Part shown: positions 9,055-17,505 of the stretch, piece by piece | How positions within the stretch are numbered: the first letter of the stretch is position 1 | Layout: each line of letters opens with the position of its first letter | Assembly (NCBI RefSeq): GCF_002863005.1 | Contig: NZ_PKDG01000015.1 | Span: 434,001 to 498,000, forward strand | Direction of reading: 5' to 3' | Source of the DNA: Pseudoxanthomonas sp. | Lineage (GTDB): Bacteria > Pseudomonadota > Gammaproteobacteria > Xanthomonadales > Xanthomonadaceae | Length of the DNA: 64,000 nucleotides | Made by a program: the position numbers and the translations under genes | The notes under the pieces: model-generated | The model's database searches: none | Seen by the model: the letters and a program-made list of their open reading frames with translations, nothing else | What the model was told of the DNA's origin: nothing

Positions 9055-9882
9055 TCAGTACACCGTCGCGCGCGCCTGCACGAAGGCGTAGAAGAACACG
9101 GCGTCAGGATCGTTCTGCACGTCGTGCATCTCGCGGCGCATGCCGTCGACGATGTCGCGGGTGACCCGCCCGGCGTCCACGAGCGAATCCGCCGCCGACA
9201 GCAGCAGTTCCTCCCAGAACGCGATCATGTCCTTGCGCCGTGCGGGCTCGCGGTTGTCGAAGTGCACGGTCTTGATCTCGGTCGCCACGTCGCGATAGCC
9301 GCCGGCCAGCAGGAGGTTGCCGAGCTTGGCCCCGATGAACGGGTCGCCGTTGCTGTCGTACTGGAAATCGTTGAACGCCATCCAGTAGCGCCAGGTGTTG
9401 GGAGAATAAGGATGCAGCAGGAACGAGGAGTTCATCACCTCGGTGATGTAGATCGGTGAGCCCGGCGCCAGGACGCGGCGGACCTCGCTCAGCACGCGCG
9501 CCGGATTCGGCACGTGTTCCAGGATCCAGCACAGGAAGGCGGCATCGAATTCGCGCGCGCCGTAGGGCAGGCGGCTGGCGTCGGCCTGCTGCAGCGTGTA
9601 ACGGTCGCGGCACCAGGGCATCGTGGCGAGGTTCTGCTTCGCCGCCGCCAACTGCACCTCGTTGAGGTCCACGCAGGTGACGTGCACGTCCGGGAACCGG
9701 CGCAGCAGGATTTCGGTCTGCGCCCCGACGCCGCTGCCGACCTCGAGCAGCCGGCGCGCGCCGGTGTAGTCGATGTGGTTGAAGAGCGTGCTTTCCAGCA
9801 GCCGGGCCTGCTTCATCAGGCGGGCCTGCTCCACCGATGAGAATCCGTGGAGATAGGTGGGGCTTTCGGTCATCTCGGACAT
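9055..9882 (-). CDS. Class I SAM-dependent methyltransferase
   Basis: 275 residues with a Rossmann methyltransferase fold: motif I LLEVGSGVGAQTEILL (residues 45-60), acidic residue in VTCVDLNEVQL, motif IV FDAAFLCWILEHVPNP, and motif VI with VRRVLAPGS. No feature shows the substrate; the Methyltransf_11/UbiE-like group methylates small molecules, lipids or quinones. The C-terminal half has FWEELLLSAADSLV, suggesting an added helical cap. It starts 11 bp after dusB on the same strand and is probably co-transcribed with it. Confidence 0.8.
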   Translation of the reverse strand: MSEMTESPTYLHGFSSVEQARLMKQARLLESTLFNHIDYTGARRLLEVGSGVGAQTEILLRRFPDVHVTCVDLNEVQLAAAKQNLATMPWCRDRYTLQQADASRLPYGAREFDAAFLCWILEHVPNPARVLSEVRRVLAPGSPIYITEVMNSSFLLHPYSPNTWRYWMAFNDFQYDSNGDPFIGAKLGNLLLAGGYRDVATEIKTVHFDNREPARRKDMIAFWEELLLSAADSLVDAGRVTRDIVDGMRREMHDVQNDPDAVFFYAFVQARATVY

Positions 9883-9893
9883 GGCGGGGTTCC

Positions 9894-10892
9894 TCAGGCG
9901 GCGGCGGGCAGGTCCGGCACGGCACCGGCGATGAGTGCATCGAAATAGTCGCGCGTCAGCCGTACCTGTTCGTCCGCGCTCTCGGCACGATTGACCACGG
10001 CACGGAAGGCGATGTTCTCCGGGCGATCCTTCGCATACCAGCCCAGGTGCTTGCGGGCGATGCGAACGCCCTGCGGCTCACCATAGAAGCCATGCAAGGC
10101 TTCCAGGTGGCCGAGCAGGATGTCGCGGACTTCCTGCAGGGACGGCGGCGGCAGGCGTTCGCCGGTGGCCAGGTAGTGCGCGACCTCGCGGAAGAGCCAG
10201 GGACGGCCCTGCGCAGCGCGGCCGATCATCACCGCATCGGCCCCCGTCGTCGCCAGCACGTGCGCTGCCTTTTCCGGCGAGTCGATGTCGCCGTTGGCCA
10301 CGACCGGAATGCGCAGTGCCGCCTTGATCGCGGCGATGGTGTCGTACTCGGCGGTGCCGGTGTAGTGCTGGTCGCGCGTGCGGCCGTGGACAGCCAGCGA
10401 GGCGATGCCGCTGGCCTCGGCGATGCGCGCGATGACCGGTCCGTTGCGATGGTCGCAATCCCAGCCGGTGCGGATCTTCAGGGTGACGGGAACGTCGACC
10501 GCCTTCACGACGGCTTCCAGGATGCGGCCCACCAGCGCCTCGTCGCGCATCAGCGCCGAGCCGGCCCAGGCATTGCACACCTTCTTGGCCGGGCAGCCCA
10601 TGTTGATGTCGATGATCTGCGCACCGTGGTCGGCATTGTGGCGCGCGGCATGGGCGAGCTGCTCGGGTTCGGTGCCGGCGATCTGCACGCTGACCGGGCT
10701 GGGTTCACCGTCGTGGTCCATCCGGTGCAGCGATTTGTTCGTGTTCCAGAACCGCGGGTCGCTGATGGTCATCTCCGACACCGCCAGCCCCGCGCCCAAC
10801 CGCTTGCACAGCAGGCGGAACGGCTTGTCTGTGACGCCGGCCATGGGGGCCAGCATCACGGGGGCGTCGATGCGATAGGGACCGATCTGCAT
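9894..10892 (-). CDS. dusB: tRNA-dihydrouridine synthase B
   Basis: FMN- and NADPH-dependent enzyme that reduces uridine in the tRNA D-loop. It has 332 residues, the usual length. PMAGVTDKPFR (16-26) starts the TIM barrel, NMGCPAKKVCNAWAGSAL holds the catalytic Cys near 100, and VHGRTRDQHYTG and ANGDIDSPEKA follow. The start is the ATG at 10892; the frame runs further upstream, but that part does not resemble the family and overlaps rbsK. In E. coli dusB is followed by fis; here a methyltransferase takes that place. A GATAAT box lies 6 nt before the ATG. Confidence 0.95.
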   Translation of the reverse strand: MQIGPYRIDAPVMLAPMAGVTDKPFRLLCKRLGAGLAVSEMTISDPRFWNTNKSLHRMDHDGEPSPVSVQIAGTEPEQLAHAARHNADHGAQIIDINMGCPAKKVCNAWAGSALMRDEALVGRILEAVVKAVDVPVTLKIRTGWDCDHRNGPVIARIAEASGIASLAVHGRTRDQHYTGTAEYDTIAAIKAALRIPVVANGDIDSPEKAAHVLATTGADAVMIGRAAQGRPWLFREVAHYLATGERLPPPSLQEVRDILLGHLEALHGFYGEPQGVRIARKHLGWYAKDRPENIAFRAVVNRAESADEQVRLTRDYFDALIAGAVPDLPAAA

Positions 10893-10904
10893 GCCGGTAT
10901 TATC
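10893..10904 (-). promoter_or_regulatory. -10 box 6 nt before dusB ATG
   Basis: On the minus strand GATAAT (10904 to 10899) is followed by ACCGGC and the ATG, with no Shine-Dalgarno between. This is a third gene with the same 6-nt spacing. Confidence 0.55.
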
Positions 10905-10935
10905 CGCCGTTTGTCCCCGGGGAGAACCGGCAGGA

Positions 10936-11919
10936 CTACGCGCCGTAGCGCGCCGCCAGGTCCGCGCGCAATGGCATCGCCAGCGCGGCACCAGCACGTT
11001 CGGTCGACAGCGCCGCGTAGCGGTTGGCGAACCGCACGTGATCGGCAAAGCAGGGCAGTGCGGCCTCGGCCAGCGATGCCGCGAGTGCGCCGTTGAAGGC
11101 ATCGCCGGCGCCGGTCGTATCGACGACCGTGGCCGCCTCCGCCGCGACGCGGTAATGCGGGCGGGCGTCGCCGCGCAGGGCGTCGTCGGGATGCGACACG
11201 TACACGCCGGTGGCGCCCAGCGTCACCACCACGGTGCCGTGGGGGAACAGCTGACGACAGTGCTGGTGCAGGGTGACCCCATCGAGCGTGGCGACATCGT
11301 CGGCGCTGATCCGTTCGCCCAGGTGGCGTGCGAGCAGGGCGGCGAATTCGGTTTCGTTCGGCGTGATGACATCGGCGTGCGCCAGCAGTTCGGTCGTCGT
11401 CGCGGCATTCGCCGGTGCGGGGTTCAGCAGGGTGGTGGCACCGCACTGGCGGGCGGCCTGCAGCGTGGCCAGTACGGTGTCCGCGGGCGATTCCAGCTGG
11501 GCCAGCACCACGCCTGCGGCGACGAGCACGTCCGCCTGCCCCGTGGCGAAGTCGGCCGACAGGGTCGCGTTGGCGCCGGCGCCGATGACGATGGTGTTGC
11601 GCCCGTGCGCATCCACGTAGATGCCGGCCGTCCCGGTGGGCTCCTCGCTCGCGTCGACGCGCAGCGCCAGGCCGTCGGCGGCCGCCAGATCACGCGCCAG
11701 CCGCCCCCCGGCGTCGTCGCCCAACGCACAGACGAACGTGGTGTCCGCACCCGCCCGCACCGCCGCGACCGCCTGGTTGAAGCCCTTGCCCCCGGGCCCA
11801 CTGGCATAACGTCCGGCGATGGTGGCGCCCGCCGCCGGCAGCGCGTCGCAGCGCCAGACATGATCGACATTGAATGAGCCCACGACGACGACGCGGGCGG
11901 CAGGGAGGTGCGTATTCAT
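10936..11919 (-). CDS. rbsK: Ribokinase
   Basis: Phosphorylates D-ribose at O5 using ATP in the cytoplasm. It has 327 residues (PfkB family; E. coli RbsK is 309). The N-terminal signature GSFNVDH is at about 14, PGGKGFNQAVAAVRAGA near 43, and the C-terminal signature DTTGAGDAFNGALAASL near 270 contains the catalytic Asp and anion hole. It lies downstream of a CNT nucleoside carrier on the same strand (about 100 bp apart), consistent with use of ribose from nucleosides. No Rbs ABC transporter or LacI regulator is next to it. Confidence 0.93.
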   Translation of the reverse strand: MNTHLPAARVVVVGSFNVDHVWRCDALPAAGATIAGRYASGPGGKGFNQAVAAVRAGADTTFVCALGDDAGGRLARDLAAADGLALRVDASEEPTGTAGIYVDAHGRNTIVIGAGANATLSADFATGQADVLVAAGVVLAQLESPADTVLATLQAARQCGATTLLNPAPANAATTTELLAHADVITPNETEFAALLARHLGERISADDVATLDGVTLHQHCRQLFPHGTVVVTLGATGVYVSHPDDALRGDARPHYRVAAEAATVVDTTGAGDAFNGALAASLAEAALPCFADHVRFANRYAALSTERAGAALAMPLRADLAARYGA

Positions 11920-12016
11920 GGTGCGATACCTGAGGTCCGGAACGCGGCATCGCCACGCCCACGGGAAAGGAACGTAAACAGGATGGGCGGGGCGGCCGGC
12001 GGCCGCCGCTCCCGGG

Positions 12017-13336
12017 TCAGCCGAAGTGCGACAGCACGCCGGCGATGGTGGCCGTCATCAGCGTCGCGATGGTGCCGCCCAGCACGGCGCGCAGCCCGAA
12101 CCGTGCCAGGTCGGAGCGACGCTCGGGCGCCAGGCCGCCGATGCCGCCGATCTGGATCGCGATCGAACTGAAGTTGGCGAAACCGCACAACGCATAGGTC
12201 GCGATCAGGCGGCCCTCATCGGTCAGCGTCACGCCGGGCGTCTGCCCGTTCACGATGCCGGCCAGCTGCAGGTAAGCGACGAACTCGTTGATCACCACCT
12301 TCTGGCCGATCAGCGAACCCACGGTGGTCGCGTCCTGCCACGGCACGCCGATCACCCAGGCGATGGGCGCCAGCAGGTAGCCGAAGATCGTCGCCAGGTC
12401 GGTCGGCTTGCCGATCGCGGAGGCCAGGCCGGTGATCTCGCCCAGCCACGTCAGCGGCGCATTGATCAGCGCGATCAGGGCGATGAACGCGAGCAGCATC
12501 GCGCCGATGTTCAATGCCAGCTTCAGGCCATCGCCGGCGCCCGCGGCAGCGGCGTCGATGATGTTGCTGGAGGTCTTCTCCACTTCCATCTTCACGGTGC
12601 CGCGGGTCAGCGGCGTGCCGGTTTCCGGGATCAGCAGCTTCGCCACCACCAGCGTGGCGGGAGCGGCCATGATCGAGGCGGCCAGCAGGTGCTTGGCATA
12701 GAAGGCCTGCTGCTCCGGGTCGCCGCCACCCAGCATGCCCACGTAGGCCGCAAGCACGCCACCGGCGATGTGGGCCATGCCGCCGATCATCATGGTGATC
12801 AGCTCGGACTCGGTCATCTTCGGAATATAGGGGCGCACCGTCAGCGGCGCCTCGGTCTGGCCGATGAACACGCTGGCGCAGACGCTGGTGGTTTCCGCGC
12901 CGGAGACCTTCATGACCTTGGTGATGGCCAGCGCCATCATCCGCACGATGAACTGCATCACGCCCAGGTGGTACATCACGCCCATCAGCGCGGCAAAGAA
13001 GATGATGGTGGGCAGTACCTGGAAGGCGAAGATGAAGCCGAACTTCTCGGTGTCCATCAGGCTACCGAAGATGAAGCCGGAGCCCGCCTTGACGAACTCG
13101 AGGATCTTCACGAACCCATGGCCCAGCCAGTCGAACACTTCGCGTCCGCCGGGCACCAGCAGCACCAGCGCGGCGAAGGCGATCTGCAGGGTGACGCCCG
13201 TGGCGACCAGCTTCCAGTCGATGGCCTTCCGGTTGTTGGAAAACAGCCAGACGATGCCGATCAGCACCGCCAGACCGAACAGGCCAAAGCCGATCCGCCC
13301 CAAGACTTCCAGCATGTATTCCCCCAGACCTTGCAT
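12017..13336 (-). CDS. Concentrative nucleoside transporter (CNT/NupC family)
   Basis: Inner-membrane nucleoside symporter driven by H+ or Na+. It has 439 residues, longer than E. coli NupC (400) because of an N-terminal helix pair. Family hallmarks are visible: FGFIFAFQVLPTIIFFAALMGV, SGAETTSVCASVFIGQTEAPLTVRPYIP (substrate/cation site), GGMAHIAGGVLAAYVGML, and VVINEFVAYLQL towards the C-terminus, with FANFSSIAIQIGG after it. About ten membrane segments. It starts 48 bp after mneA and precedes rbsK, all on the minus strand, so readthrough from the manganese-controlled promoter is possible; TAGACT in the 48-bp gap could be its own -10. Confidence 0.92.
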   Translation of the reverse strand: MQGLGEYMLEVLGRIGFGLFGLAVLIGIVWLFSNNRKAIDWKLVATGVTLQIAFAALVLLVPGGREVFDWLGHGFVKILEFVKAGSGFIFGSLMDTEKFGFIFAFQVLPTIIFFAALMGVMYHLGVMQFIVRMMALAITKVMKVSGAETTSVCASVFIGQTEAPLTVRPYIPKMTESELITMMIGGMAHIAGGVLAAYVGMLGGGDPEQQAFYAKHLLAASIMAAPATLVVAKLLIPETGTPLTRGTVKMEVEKTSSNIIDAAAAGAGDGLKLALNIGAMLLAFIALIALINAPLTWLGEITGLASAIGKPTDLATIFGYLLAPIAWVIGVPWQDATTVGSLIGQKVVINEFVAYLQLAGIVNGQTPGVTLTDEGRLIATYALCGFANFSSIAIQIGGIGGLAPERRSDLARFGLRAVLGGTIATLMTATIAGVLSHFG

Positions 13337-13384
13337 GTTGTTCTGACCGGGCAGTCTAGCAGCGCGCCGGCTTCCCCAGACCGT

Positions 13385-13954
13385 TCAGCCAACCCCTCGC
13401 CACGCGACCCAGAGGGCCAGGCCGAAGAACACCACGGCCGCCAGCGTGCGGGCCAGCTTCAGCGGCAGCCTGTCGGCGAACCGATGGCCCAGCCAGACCA
13501 CCGGCAGGTTGGCCAGCAGCATCCCGATCGTGGTGCCCGCGATCACCTGCCACAGCGGCGTGTACTTGGTCGCCAGCAGGACGGTGGCGACCTGGGTCTT
13601 GTCGCCGATCTCCGCCAGGAAGAAGGCGAGGGTGGTGGCGATGAACGCGCCGTGCGCGGGCAGTTTCTCGTTCTCGTCCAGGGTGTCCGGCTTGAGCGTC
13701 CACAGGGCCACGGCCAGGAAGCTGGCGGCCACCAGCCAGCGCAGGACGTCCGGTGACAGCCATTGGGTGAGCTCCGCGCCAAGCCAGGCGGAGATGGCAT
13801 GGTTCACGACCGTGGCGGCGAGGATGCCCCAGGCGATGGGCCAGGGTTTGCGGTAACGCGCCGCCAGCAGCAGCGCGAGCAGTTGGGTCTTGTCGCCGAT
13901 TTCGGCCAGGGTGACGGTGCCGGTGGAGACCAGCAGGGCATGCAGCGATTGCAT
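13385..13954 (-). CDS. mneA: Manganese exporter MneA (UPF0016/GDT1 family)
   Basis: A small membrane cation exporter of 189 residues with six predicted helices in two repeats. Each repeat has the family motif E-hydrophobic-G-D-K-T: AEIGDKTQLLALLLA near residue 18 and AEIGDKTQVATVLLA near 114. Related proteins in Xanthomonas and Vibrio export Mn2+. The ATG at 13954 is chosen because the frame upstream runs through a yybP-ykoY riboswitch; that RNA independently supports the Mn2+ role. Confidence 0.9.
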   Translation of the reverse strand: MQSLHALLVSTGTVTLAEIGDKTQLLALLLAARYRKPWPIAWGILAATVVNHAISAWLGAELTQWLSPDVLRWLVAASFLAVALWTLKPDTLDENEKLPAHGAFIATTLAFFLAEIGDKTQVATVLLATKYTPLWQVIAGTTIGMLLANLPVVWLGHRFADRLPLKLARTLAAVVFFGLALWVAWRGVG

Positions 13955-14030
13955 CGACAGCTCCGGGGCCAGGCATTCGCGTCGAGCGCGAAGGCAAACG
14001 ACGCGCTGCCCGGCCCGGGTAAGCGCGACG

Positions 14031-14150
14031 CCTGCCTTCGGTCTTGCCCGGCGAAGCGGATCGCTTCGTCCCGCGCACCATGGTCGGCTGACCAAGTGTG
14101 TTGACGCGCGGACCCCGTCAGGACGGGTGGGCTACTCCCCGGAGGAGGAA
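14031..14150 (-). promoter_or_regulatory. yybP-ykoY manganese riboswitch upstream of mneA
   Basis: Read 5' to 3' on the minus strand: the conserved GGGGAGTAGC (14140 to 14131), then GTCAACACACTTGG, and the 3' element GGCAAGACCGAAGG (14048 to 14035). The 5' CCTCCGG pairs with CCGAAGG (six of seven pairs) to close the P1 helix, and the two conserved internal loops are in the expected order. Beyond it a GC-rich hairpin (CGCGCT ... AGCGCG, about 13994-14026) followed by TCGTTTG may be the expression platform. The class senses Mn2+ and turns on export genes. Boundaries are approximate. Confidence 0.85.
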
Positions 14151-14234
14151 AGTGCGCACATTGTAATGAGACGGACGCGGGCAAGGTGGAGACGTTCTCA
14201 TTTGGACGGCGGCGGGAGGCACATGCACGGGGTG

Positions 14235-14262
14235 TTGACTCGCAAATAAGAATCATTATCAT
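14235..14262 (+). promoter_or_regulatory. hemP promoter with overlapping Fur box
   Basis: TTGACT (14235-14240), a 16-bp spacer and TATCAT (14257-14262) form a good sigma-70 promoter. Overlapping it, 14242-14260 matches the 19-bp Fur consensus at about 14 positions, with a complete right half ATCATTATC. Fe-Fur bound here would block RNA polymerase, so the operon should be induced by iron starvation. Confidence 0.8.
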
Positions 14263-14290
14263 CAATGACGTTCCTTCCCTGGAGCCCACC

Positions 14291-14494
14291 ATGATCCCGA
14301 CCCTCACCACCTCGCCCATGCTCGACACGCGTTCGCTGCGCGAGCGCCTCTCCTTGCCGGCCACGCCACGCAGCGAAGACCTGCTCCACAGCGACGCTCT
14401 GTTGAAGGGGCAGCGCGAAGTCCTGATCCGCCATGGCGACCGCGTCTATCGCCTGCGTCACACCAGCAATGACAAGCTGATCCTCACCAAGTAG
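14291..14494 (+). CDS. hemP: Hemin uptake protein HemP
   Basis: A 67-residue cytoplasmic protein. The C-terminal 40 residues carry the HemP signature: SDALLKGQREVLIRHGDRVYRLRHTSNDKLILTK, in which the VxIxHxGxxYxLRxTxxxKLILTK pattern is family-wide. HemP homologues accompany heme receptors and in some species act as activators of receptor expression. The ATG at 14291 follows a purine-rich TTCCCTGGAGCC leader; the longer reading frame upstream overlaps the Fur box and is not used. First gene of a four-gene operon. Confidence 0.92.
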   Translation: MIPTLTTSPMLDTRSLRERLSLPATPRSEDLLHSDALLKGQREVLIRHGDRVYRLRHTSNDKLILTK

Positions 14495-14612
14495 TTCCAA
14501 GGTCGCCGCCACCGATGGCGGCGACCCGCTTCTCTCTCCACCGGGCCAGCCAAGGATTCTCCGGCCGCCAGCCTTCCGGGTCTGATCACCACCCACAGGA
14601 ATGCTGTACGCC

Positions 14613-16850
14613 ATGATGCGTCCCACGCTGCTCACCGCGGCCGTGTGGCTGGCCCTTGCCGGCCATGCCCATGCCGCTCCCGCCACCGATGCGGCTTCGC
14701 CCTCTTCCTCCAGCGCCGATGCGAATGAACTGGCGCGCATCCAGGTTACCGCCACGCGCAGCGAGCGCGCCGTCACGGATGTGCCGAACACGGTCAGCGT
14801 CATCGATCGCGAGGAACTGGACGACCGCCTGGTCCGCGACATCAAGGCACTGGTGCGCTATGAGCCCGGCGTGACCGTGACCTCCAGCTTCGGCCGCTTC
14901 GGCCTGGGTGGCTTCCGCATCCGCGGCCTGGAAGGCAATCGCGTACGCATCCAGACCGATGGCATTCCGGTATCGGACGCGTTCTCGATCGGCAGCTTCT
15001 CCAACGCGAGCCGCAACTTCGTCGACTTGGACACGTTGAAGCAGGTCGAGATCGTGCGCGGGCCGTCCAGTTCGCTGTACGGCTCGGATGCGCTCGGCGG
15101 CGTCGTGTCGTTCATCACCAAGGATCCTTCGGACTATCTCGATGACGGCAAGGATGCGTACTTCGGCTTCCGCCTCGGCTTCGACAGCAGCTGGAACGGC
15201 TTGTTCGGCAACGCCACCACGGCCTTCGGCGGCGAGCGCTGGAGCGGCCTGGTCAGCGTGGGCCACCGGCAGGGCCAGGAGACCGAGAACCAGGGCGATG
15301 TCGGTGGCGTCGGTGCCACGCGCACGTTGCCGAATCCGCAGGAACGGGACGGCCGCAGCCTGTTGACGAAGCTGGTCTTTGCACCGAGCGAAGGACAGCG
15401 GTTCCGCCTGACGGTGGAAGGCAACGAGGACAATGCCGATACCGATCTGTTGACCCAGCAGGGGTATCAATCGCTGACGCGCGCCACCAACGATCGCGTG
15501 ATCGCGCGCGACCACCAGACGCGTGCGCGCATCGCCTTCGCGCATGAGTGGGACAACCTTTCGGCGGCATTCGCCGACAGTCTGGACTGGCAGATCTACC
15601 GCCAGGACAGCGAAACCACCCAGTACACGCGCGAGGAACGGACGCTGCCTGCGCCGACGCTGCGCGACATCCGCGAGCGCGAGTTCAATTTCGACCAGCG
15701 GACCTATGGTCTCCAGGCGAACTTTCGCAAGGCGTTCGGTACTTCTGTTCGCCAGGACCTGATTTATGGCCTGGACCTCGCACGTACCGAGACGCGGCAG
15801 AAGCGCGACGGCCTGCGCACATTCCCGCTGACCGGCGTGAGCACGCCGGTCATGTCGCCGGATACGTTCCCCGTGCGCGACTTCCCGGTGAGCAAAACCA
15901 CCACCGCCGCGCTCTACGTACAGGACGAGATCAGCTTCGCCGACGGTACGTTCCGGTTGGTGCCGGGCCTGCGCGTGGATCACTATCGCCTCGATCCGCA
16001 GCACGACGCGATCTTCGACGCCGACAATCCGGGCGTGGCGCTGGCGGACATCCGCGAAACCAGCGTGTCGCCCAAACTCGGCATGGTGTGGACGTTCGCG
16101 CCGGCGTGGTCGTTGTTCGGCGGCTATGCGCACGGCTTCCGCTCACCGCCTTACAACGACGTCAACATCGGGTTCACCAACGTGCAGTTCGGCTACACCG
16201 CCATCGCGAACCCGGACCTGAAGCCGGAAACCAGCGACGGCGTCGAAGTCGGCGTGCGTCATGCAGGCGAAGTGGCGTATGCCAGCTTCTCGGGCTACTA
16301 CAACCGCTACGACGACTTCATCGAATCGATGCGGCCCATCGGCAACAACGATGACGGGCTGATGGTCTACCAGTCGCAGAATATTTCCGAGGCGCAGATC
16401 CATGGCCTGGAGCTCAAGGCGGGCCTGGACATCGGTGCGCTGTCCGACGCGTGGGCGGGCTGGTCGTTGCGTGGTGCGGCCGCGTGGTCGCGCGGCAAGG
16501 ACCGCAGCACCGATACGCCGCTGGACAGCGTGGACCCGCTGACCGCGACGCTGGGCCTGGCCTACGACGCCTCGTCGTGGGGTGCGGAACTTGCGGGCCG
16601 TTTCGTGGACCGCAAGCGCCGCGTGTCGGACCCGGACTACTACCGCCAGGCGGGTTACGGCGTGCTCGACCTGTATGCGCACTGGAATTTCGCGCCTGGC
16701 GCGAAGTTCAACGTTGGCGTCTTCAACCTGGCCGATCGTCGCTACATCGATGCGGGCGACATGGCGCTCGTTGCCACCGGCAGCACCACGCTCGATCGCT
16801 ACACCGCGCCGGGTCGCACGCTGTCGGCCAGCGTGGCGGTGAGCTGGTAA
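14613..16850 (+). CDS. TonB-dependent heme/hemoglobin receptor
   Basis: Outer-membrane receptor of about 745 residues that should import heme with TonB-ExbB-ExbD energy. It has a signal peptide (MMRPTLLTAAVWLALAGHAHA), a TonB box region ARIQVTATRSER, a plug domain with GGFRIRGLEGNRVRIQTDGIPV and VEIVRGPSSSLYGSDALGGVV, then a beta-barrel. FRSPPYNDVN with NPDLKPETSDGVE correspond to the FRAP/NPNL boxes of heme receptors. It ends in VSW, an aromatic C-terminus as Bam substrates need. An ATG at 14601 is also in frame, but AGGA directly abuts it; at 14613 the spacing is 12 nt. Second gene after hemP. Confidence 0.9.
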   Translation: MMRPTLLTAAVWLALAGHAHAAPATDAASPSSSSADANELARIQVTATRSERAVTDVPNTVSVIDREELDDRLVRDIKALVRYEPGVTVTSSFGRFGLGGFRIRGLEGNRVRIQTDGIPVSDAFSIGSFSNASRNFVDLDTLKQVEIVRGPSSSLYGSDALGGVVSFITKDPSDYLDDGKDAYFGFRLGFDSSWNGLFGNATTAFGGERWSGLVSVGHRQGQETENQGDVGGVGATRTLPNPQERDGRSLLTKLVFAPSEGQRFRLTVEGNEDNADTDLLTQQGYQSLTRATNDRVIARDHQTRARIAFAHEWDNLSAAFADSLDWQIYRQDSETTQYTREERTLPAPTLRDIREREFNFDQRTYGLQANFRKAFGTSVRQDLIYGLDLARTETRQKRDGLRTFPLTGVSTPVMSPDTFPVRDFPVSKTTTAALYVQDEISFADGTFRLVPGLRVDHYRLDPQHDAIFDADNPGVALADIRETSVSPKLGMVWTFAPAWSLFGGYAHGFRSPPYNDVNIGFTNVQFGYTAIANPDLKPETSDGVEVGVRHAGEVAYASFSGYYNRYDDFIESMRPIGNNDDGLMVYQSQNISEAQIHGLELKAGLDIGALSDAWAGWSLRGAAAWSRGKDRSTDTPLDSVDPLTATLGLAYDASSWGAELAGRFVDRKRRVSDPDYYRQAGYGVLDLYAHWNFAPGAKFNVGVFNLADRRYIDAGDMALVATGSTTLDRYTAPGRTLSASVAVSW

Positions 16851-16855
16851 CCGCC

Positions 16856-17494
16856 ATGCCGATGCTGCGGGCACTCCCCGGCTCCGTCACGGGTGCATCC
16901 GCGGATGCGTTCCCGGGCGCCGCGCAACTCGCGGCGTTGGGACCTGTGCTGTGCCTGTATCGCACGCAGCACGGCAGCGAACTGGCCGGCTGGCAACAGG
17001 CGGTGCGGGTGGAAGCCCACGCAGGGGTGGGTAGCGACGGGCTGGACGAACGATTGCTGTTCTTCGACGCGCAGGGACGGTGTTGCTGGCGTCTGTGCCT
17101 GTTGCCGGACAGCGATTTCGTGGCCTGGGATCGCCTGGTGGCGTCGTTGCCGCAGGGCGCCGAAGGTGAAGCCGCCGGGCTGGCCGACCGCCTGTGGCAA
17201 CGCCTCGCTGGACGCTTGCTCGGCGGGCAGTGGCGCGCCTGTGCGCTGCAACTCCATGCGGTGCCGCAGCCCGCCACGTTGCCCGTGCTGGCAGCCAGCC
17301 TGTCGTTGATGTCGGTGCTGGGCGTCAACACGGCGCGTCGCATCGCGCATGCGGAAGGCGCAGAACTGGAAAGCGGGCTGCACGACTGCTGCTGCGCATC
17401 GTCGACCCGCTACAACGCGTCCCTGCCTGGCGCGGATCGACAAACCCCTATGGAGGCGGGCGACAAGGTCGTGCCGCTGATCAGACTCACATGA
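16856..17494 (+). CDS. Hemin-uptake-operon protein of unknown biochemical role
   Basis: 212 residues, no signal peptide and no membrane helix. The start is 5 bp after the receptor stop; a second in-frame ATG is at 16862. The central block LLFFDAQGRCCWRLCLLPDSDFVAWDRLV followed by ADRLWQRLAGRLLGGQWRACALQLHAV resembles proteins annotated as hemin transport proteins in xanthomonad heme operons, from family memory only. The C-terminus contains a HDCCCAS cysteine cluster that could bind heme or metal. Position in a Fur-controlled operon implies a role in heme handling, perhaps cytoplasmic sequestration or degradation. Confidence 0.6.
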   Translation: MPMLRALPGSVTGASADAFPGAAQLAALGPVLCLYRTQHGSELAGWQQAVRVEAHAGVGSDGLDERLLFFDAQGRCCWRLCLLPDSDFVAWDRLVASLPQGAEGEAAGLADRLWQRLAGRLLGGQWRACALQLHAVPQPATLPVLAASLSLMSVLGVNTARRIAHAEGAELESGLHDCCCASSTRYNASLPGADRQTPMEAGDKVVPLIRLT

Positions 17495-17505
17495 GAGAAG
17501 CCACC

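Noticed and set aside
12026-13756. Long plus-strand frame of 576 codons opposite the CNT transporter
   Set aside because: It is the antisense shadow of conserved genes in GC-rich DNA; composition (His/Gln/Arg/Gly-rich) is that of a shadow frame. Similar long frames at 1706-2749, 4000-5157, 38873-42100 and 58817-63085 were discarded for the same reason.
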